Positions 59,877-64,000 of a DNA stretch of 64,000 nt are shown here, one piece after another. The stretch's first letter is position 1; every line of letters starts with the position of its first letter. The stretch spans positions 496,001 through 560,000 of the forward strand of contig NZ_CP011454.1 in assembly GCF_000695095.2 (NCBI RefSeq), given 5' to 3'. The DNA comes from Gemmatimonas phototrophica (GTDB lineage: Bacteria > Gemmatimonadota > Gemmatimonadetes > Gemmatimonadales > Gemmatimonadaceae). The position numbers and the translations under genes are program-made. Below the pieces are notes generated by a model. It made no database searches, was not told the DNA's origin, and saw nothing but the letters and a program-made list of their open reading frames with translations.

Positions 59877-61775
59877 ATGTGCGGCATCGCCGGTATACTG
59901 CAGATGGACGGAGGGCCGGTCTCGGGCCCCGTCCTTCAGCGCATGACGGACGTCGTGCGACATCGTGGGCCCGATGGGGAAGGGCAGTGGTTGGGCAACG
60001 GAATTGGCCTCGGACACCGACGGCTGGCCATTCTGGATCTCACGCGCGCCGGCCACCAGCCCATGCACGCCGGCGACGAAACGCTGGTGATTTCGTACAA
60101 CGGCGAAATCTATAATTGGCGTGAACTGCGCGACGAGCTACGGCAGCGCGGCGCCACGTTCCGCTCCAACACCGATACGGAAGTGGTGCTGGAAGCGTAT
60201 CGCGCCTGGGGGGATCGGTGCGTGGAGCGCTTCAACGGCATGTTTGCCTTTGCGCTCTGGGATAGGCGGCGCTCTCGCCTGCTGCTGGCACGCGATCGCT
60301 ACGGCATGAAGCCATTGTACTACTGGTGGAACGGGCGCACCCTGCTGTTTGCAAGCGAGGTGAAGTCGTTACTGCAGCACCCCGACGTCCGCGTCACGGT
60401 GGATGAAACGGCACTGGTGGAGTACTTCACCTTTCAGAACATCCTCAGTGACCGCACGCTCTTTGCGGGGGTGACGCTGCTCCCGCAGGCTCACACCCTG
60501 ACCGTCTCCCTGGGGGACGCCGCATCGTTTCGCACGCAGCGGTGGTGGGACTACTGCTTTACGGAAGAGAAAGGGGTTGCCGAGGCTGAGTACGTGGAGG
60601 AGTTGGACCGACTGGTGCGCCGGGCAGTGGAACGCCAGACATCGGCCGACGTGGAAGTGGGGACCTACCTCAGTGGCGGCATTGACTCGGGCGCCGTGAC
60701 CTGCATTACCGCGCTGCAGCACCGCCACGTGAAGACCTTCACCGGTGGCTTTGATCTGTCATCTGCTTCCGGTCTCGAGCTGGGCTTTGACGAACGCACC
60801 AAAGCGGAAGCGCTGGCGGCCACCTACAAGACGGAGCACTACCAGGTGGTGCTAAAAGCCGGGGACATGGAAACCGTCTTGCCGGAGCTGGTGTGGCATC
60901 TGGAAGATCTGCGCGTGGGGCAGAGTTACCCCAATTACTATGTTGCTCGGCTCGCGTCGCGCTTTGTAAAAGTGGTGCTGTCCGGTGTGGGCGGCGATGA
61001 GATTTTCGCCGGCTATCCGTGGCGCTACTATCGCAATGTGCGGAACGACGATGCCGCGCAGTTCCTGTCGCGCTACTACGAATCGTGGCAACGCCTGCTG
61101 CCGGATGCGCATCGTACCACGTTCTGGCGCCCCGAATTGCAGGCGGTACAGCAACAGCATCCGCCCGAGCAGGCGTTCCGATCGGTGCTCCGCCGGCAGT
61201 CGTTCCTGGCCATGGCGCCCGACGATTATGTGAATCGCTCGCTGTACTTCGAGCTCACCACTTTTCTACACGGGCTGCTGCTGGTGGAAGACAAGCTGTC
61301 CATGGCGCACAGCCTGGAGACACGTGCGCCATTTCTGGACAATGATCTGGTGGACTTCGCCCTGCGTGTGCCCGTGCGCTACAAATTGAAGCACGTGGAC
61401 CGCATTGTCCGTCTGAACGAAAACGATTTGCGCGAGAAGATGGCGCAGCTGTCGAACACCCGTGGTGACGGAAAGGTGGTGTTGCGCAAGGCGCTCGCGC
61501 GCTATGTACCCGCCGGATACGCCAACGACCGCAAGCAGGGGTTCTCCGCCCCTGATGCCAGCTGGTTCAAAGGGCAGAGCATCGACTACATCCGCACCCT
61601 GCTCGGTACCCGGGAGGCCCGTCTGTACGACTACATCGACCCGGATACCACGCGCATTCTGCTCGATGAGCACATGTCAGGGCAGGTGAATCATCGCTTG
61701 CTGATCTGGTCACTGCTCTGCTTCGAGTGGTGGCTGCGACGCTTCCGCGACAACGAAACGGCCGTGGTGGCCTGA
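59877..61775 (+). CDS. asnB: Asparagine synthetase-like amidotransferase (AsnB type)
   Basis: Glutamine-hydrolysing amidotransferase of 632 aa. The start is fixed by Cys2 (MCGIAGI), the class II glutaminase nucleophile. RHRGPDGEGQW, SYNGEIYNW and NTDTEVVLEAY follow. The ATP pyrophosphatase half has EVGTYLSGGIDSGAVTC and SGVGGDEIFAGYPWRY. In such clusters AsnB homologues often amidate sugars rather than aspartate. Confidence 0.92.
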   Translation: MCGIAGILQMDGGPVSGPVLQRMTDVVRHRGPDGEGQWLGNGIGLGHRRLAILDLTRAGHQPMHAGDETLVISYNGEIYNWRELRDELRQRGATFRSNTDTEVVLEAYRAWGDRCVERFNGMFAFALWDRRRSRLLLARDRYGMKPLYYWWNGRTLLFASEVKSLLQHPDVRVTVDETALVEYFTFQNILSDRTLFAGVTLLPQAHTLTVSLGDAASFRTQRWWDYCFTEEKGVAEAEYVEELDRLVRRAVERQTSADVEVGTYLSGGIDSGAVTCITALQHRHVKTFTGGFDLSSASGLELGFDERTKAEALAATYKTEHYQVVLKAGDMETVLPELVWHLEDLRVGQSYPNYYVARLASRFVKVVLSGVGGDEIFAGYPWRYYRNVRNDDAAQFLSRYYESWQRLLPDAHRTTFWRPELQAVQQQHPPEQAFRSVLRRQSFLAMAPDDYVNRSLYFELTTFLHGLLLVEDKLSMAHSLETRAPFLDNDLVDFALRVPVRYKLKHVDRIVRLNENDLREKMAQLSNTRGDGKVVLRKALARYVPAGYANDRKQGFSAPDASWFKGQSIDYIRTLLGTREARLYDYIDPDTTRILLDEHMSGQVNHRLLIWSLLCFEWWLRRFRDNETAVVA

Positions 61776-61787
61776 GGTCTTCTATCT

Positions 61788-62966
61788 GTGAATCACTTCC
61801 CCATTACCCGCGCCATCTTCGACGACGACGACCTGGCCAGCATTCAGGAACCGCTCAAGAGCGGCTGGGTGGTGCAGGGACCGTTTGTGGCGGCGTTCGA
61901 ACGCGGATTCGGTGAGTGGACGGGGGCGCCACACGCAATGGCGACCACTTCGTGCACCACCGCGCTGCAGCTGTGCATGGCCGCCCTTGGGGTGAAGCCG
62001 GGCGATGAGGTCATCGTGCCGGCGTTCACCTGGGTCTCCACCGCCAATGTGGTGGAGCATCTTGGTGCAACGCCGGTGTTTGTTGATGTGGACCTCGACA
62101 CCTTCAACATCAATCCGGCGGCGATCGCTGCCGCCATGACGCCACGAACGGTGGGCATCATTCCCGTGCACCTCTTTGGTGAACCGGCGCCCATGGATGT
62201 CATCATGGCCCTGGCTGCCACGCATGGGTTGTGGGTGGTGGAAGATGCCGCCTGCGGTTTTGACAGCTGGCTCGATGGTCAGCATGTCGGCACCTTCGGT
62301 ACGTTCGGCTGCTTCTCGTTTCATCCGCGCAAGTCGATCACCACGGGCGAAGGTGGCATGGTCATCGGGGGCAGCGCCGAGCAGGCTGCTCTCATTCGCA
62401 CACTGCGCGATCACGGGGCCAGTCGCACGGATCTGGAGCGGCACGCGCGGCGCCATTCGTTCTTGCTGGCGGAGTATCATCATGCCGGCTTCAACTACCG
62501 GATGACCGATATTCAGGGCGCATTGGGCACGTCGCAGTTGCGCAAAGCGTCCGCCATCATGGCGGGGCGACGACAGGCCGCCGCGTGGTATGACGCGCTC
62601 CTGCAGGGCGTTGAATGGCTGCGGCCACCACGCCGGGATCCCCGCGTTCGTCATGGGCAGCAATCGTACGTGTGCCTGTTTCAACCGGAGCCGGTGACCC
62701 TCGAGGCCGGGGGGCGCCTGTTCGATCGCCGCAATGACGGTATGTCGGCCCTCGAGTCCCGCGGCGTGATTACCCGGCAAGGAACCCACGCTCCCCCGCA
62801 CCTGGACTATTACACCAACCGATACGGATACCGCCCTGCGGACTTCCCCAACGCCTGGCTGGCTGAACGGTGCACCATCACGTTGCCCATGTACGCCGGC
62901 ATGACGGCGAGTGACTGTGAACAGGTTGTGCAGGCACTGCACGAGACCTTTGCCGGTACCGTATGA
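61788..62966 (+). CDS. DegT/DnrJ/EryC1-type sugar aminotransferase
   Basis: PLP enzyme of 392 aa that aminates a keto-sugar nucleotide. The PLP Lys is in SFHPRKSITTGEGGMVI, the N-terminal LASIQEPLKSGWVVQGPFVAAFE and cofactor loop TSCTTALQLCMAALGV are canonical. The start is GTG 61788. The product overlaps the methyltransferase start as ATGA. Confidence 0.92.
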   Translation: MNHFPITRAIFDDDDLASIQEPLKSGWVVQGPFVAAFERGFGEWTGAPHAMATTSCTTALQLCMAALGVKPGDEVIVPAFTWVSTANVVEHLGATPVFVDVDLDTFNINPAAIAAAMTPRTVGIIPVHLFGEPAPMDVIMALAATHGLWVVEDAACGFDSWLDGQHVGTFGTFGCFSFHPRKSITTGEGGMVIGGSAEQAALIRTLRDHGASRTDLERHARRHSFLLAEYHHAGFNYRMTDIQGALGTSQLRKASAIMAGRRQAAAWYDALLQGVEWLRPPRRDPRVRHGQQSYVCLFQPEPVTLEAGGRLFDRRNDGMSALESRGVITRQGTHAPPHLDYYTNRYGYRPADFPNAWLAERCTITLPMYAGMTASDCEQVVQALHETFAGTV

Positions 62967-63877
62967 CCACCTCGTCTACGCAGCAGCAGACGTCGGACGC
63001 GTTCGGATACAAGTGGGCCCGTCGCGACAGCTATGAATCGCCAGCGGTGCGCGATGCGTCGCGGGCGTGGCTCCTCTCCCGCTACTGTGGGGGGGACGCC
63101 GCGGTGCTCGACGCGTGGCTGGCCGGCGGCCCCAAAACCATTCTGGATGCCGGCTGTGGCGCCGGCTTCTCGGCCTTGCTGCTGTTTGGAGAGCGACTCC
63201 GCGACCATGACTATGTGGGCGTCGATATTTCGTCGGCGGTAGAGGTCGCGGCACAGCGATTCGCCGAAGCGGAGATTCCGGCGCGCTTCATGCGCGCGGA
63301 TATCGCCACGGTAGACCTTCCGCCGGCCTCGGTTGATCTGTTGTTCAGTGAAGGCGTATTGCACCACACGGACAATCCGGCCACCACCTTGCGTCATCTG
63401 GCCGGATTGCTGCGCGACGGCGGACGGGCGCTGTTTTATGTGTACGCCAAAAAGAGTGTTGTGCGGGAGTTTACCGATGATCACATCCGGCAGCAGTTGA
63501 TGCCTCTGAGTGATGCCGAGGCCTGGGCGGCCCTGGAGCCACTCACCAAACTCGGCATCGCGTTGGGAGCGCTGGAGGGTACCATTGACGTGCCCGAGGA
63601 TATCCCGCTGCTGGGGATCCCCAAAGGCAGCTACCCACTGCAGCGATTTTTTTACTGGCATGTGTGCAAGGCGTTCTATCGCGCCGACTTCAGCGTGGAC
63701 GAGATGAACCACATCAACTTCGATTGGTTCAGACCGGCCAATTGCCACCGGCAAACCCCCGAGGAGGTGCGCGCCTGGTGCACCGCGGCCGGACTGGAGG
63801 TGGAGACGCTGCGTGTTGAGGAGGCCGGTATGACCGTGGTGGCTCGGCGTGTCTCAGCCGGTGCAACGTATGTCTGA
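62963..63877 (+). CDS. SAM-dependent methyltransferase of the glycan cluster
   Basis: Class I methyltransferase of 304 aa. SAM motif TILDAGCGAGFSALLLFG at about 55-72, then YVGVDISSAVEVAAQ, RADIATVDLP and SVDLLFSEGVLHHTDNP. It may methylate a sugar. It overlaps the aminotransferase by 4 nt and the next gene by 8 nt. Confidence 0.82.
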   Translation: MTTSSTQQQTSDAFGYKWARRDSYESPAVRDASRAWLLSRYCGGDAAVLDAWLAGGPKTILDAGCGAGFSALLLFGERLRDHDYVGVDISSAVEVAAQRFAEAEIPARFMRADIATVDLPPASVDLLFSEGVLHHTDNPATTLRHLAGLLRDGGRALFYVYAKKSVVREFTDDHIRQQLMPLSDAEAWAALEPLTKLGIALGALEGTIDVPEDIPLLGIPKGSYPLQRFFYWHVCKAFYRADFSVDEMNHINFDWFRPANCHRQTPEEVRAWCTAAGLEVETLRVEEAGMTVVARRVSAGATYV

Positions 63878-64000
63878 GCGTCCCGCCGCCCTCTTGCAGG
63901 AGCTGCGACAGCTGTACGACGCCCAAACCGCGCGCTTGCGCGCGGAGCATCAGCGCAGTGTTCCGTTTGGTGATCTCGTGTCCGACCGCTGGGCGCGTGC
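63870..64000 (+). CDS. Start of a probable hexapeptide-repeat acyltransferase, cut by window end
   Basis: The first ~43 codons only, open to the edge. The sequence SVPFGDLVSDRWARA resembles the N-terminus of left-handed beta-helix acyltransferases (VPFGD..VDRWEKA). It overlaps the methyltransferase by 8 nt, so it belongs to the same operon. Confidence 0.5.
   Translation, partial: MSERPAALLQELRQLYDAQTARLRAEHQRSVPFGDLVSDRWAR

Overview
The window is a 64 kb stretch of a high-GC, Gram-negative (diderm) bacterial chromosome. It is dominated by a nearly complete set of genes for a polar or lateral flagellum. P- and L-ring genes (flgI, flgH), NhaA and a predicted beta-barrel outer-membrane protein point to a diderm. 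Protein flavour and gene order suggest Gemmatimonadota (Gemmatimonas-like), but that assignment is inference because no rRNA or marker gene is present.

Left part (1-22 kb) holds housekeeping and accessory genes. These are a secreted duplicated-domain protein, two cation/proton antiporters in tandem, and a minus-strand nhaA/HAD phosphatase/glycosyltransferase operon. They are followed by an S41 protease, an outer-membrane protein, a methyltransferase, serine acetyltransferase and cysteine synthase (cysteine biosynthesis), RmuC, a HipA-like kinase-fold protein, a two-gene ABC exporter, a glycine-zipper lipoprotein and an EAL-HDOD signalling protein. Two intergenic regions here (13.98-14.29 kb and 16.14-16.48 kb) are large imperfect inverted repeats.

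Central part (22-57 kb) is the flagellar locus, almost all on the minus strand. In transcription order it runs flgB-flgC-orf-fliE-F-G-H-I-J-motE-like-fliK-flgD-flgE; then fliL-M-N-fliOP (fused); then fliQ-R-flhB-A-F-G-fliA-orf; then flgF-G-A-H-I-J-N-K-csrA; then motA-motB. A plus-strand histidine-phosphotransfer-like gene sits between motA and csrA. An NtrC-type sigma-54 activator lies at the upstream end. The four main operons each start with a sigma-54 -24/-12 promoter placed about 30 nt before the first gene's start, and upstream of each is a CGGCA-N5-TGCCG palindrome. Together with the adjacent activator this makes a coherent candidate regulon. flgL and fliW (plus strand) have a sigma-28-like promoter instead. 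Flagellin, fliD, fliS and flgM are not in the window.

Unusual architecture in the flagellar genes includes a FliK-like protein with an embedded M15 peptidoglycan peptidase domain alongside a FlgJ with no hydrolase domain. There is also a FliO-FliP fusion, a FlhG/MinD-like protein lacking both P-loop lysines, FlhB with NPVH in place of NPTH, FlgH without a lipobox cysteine, and CsrA with a long C-terminal tail.

Right end (58.8-64 kb) is a plus-strand surface-glycan operon: sugar epimerase, AsnB-like amidotransferase, DegT aminotransferase, methyltransferase and the start of a probable hexapeptide acyltransferase, cut by the window edge.
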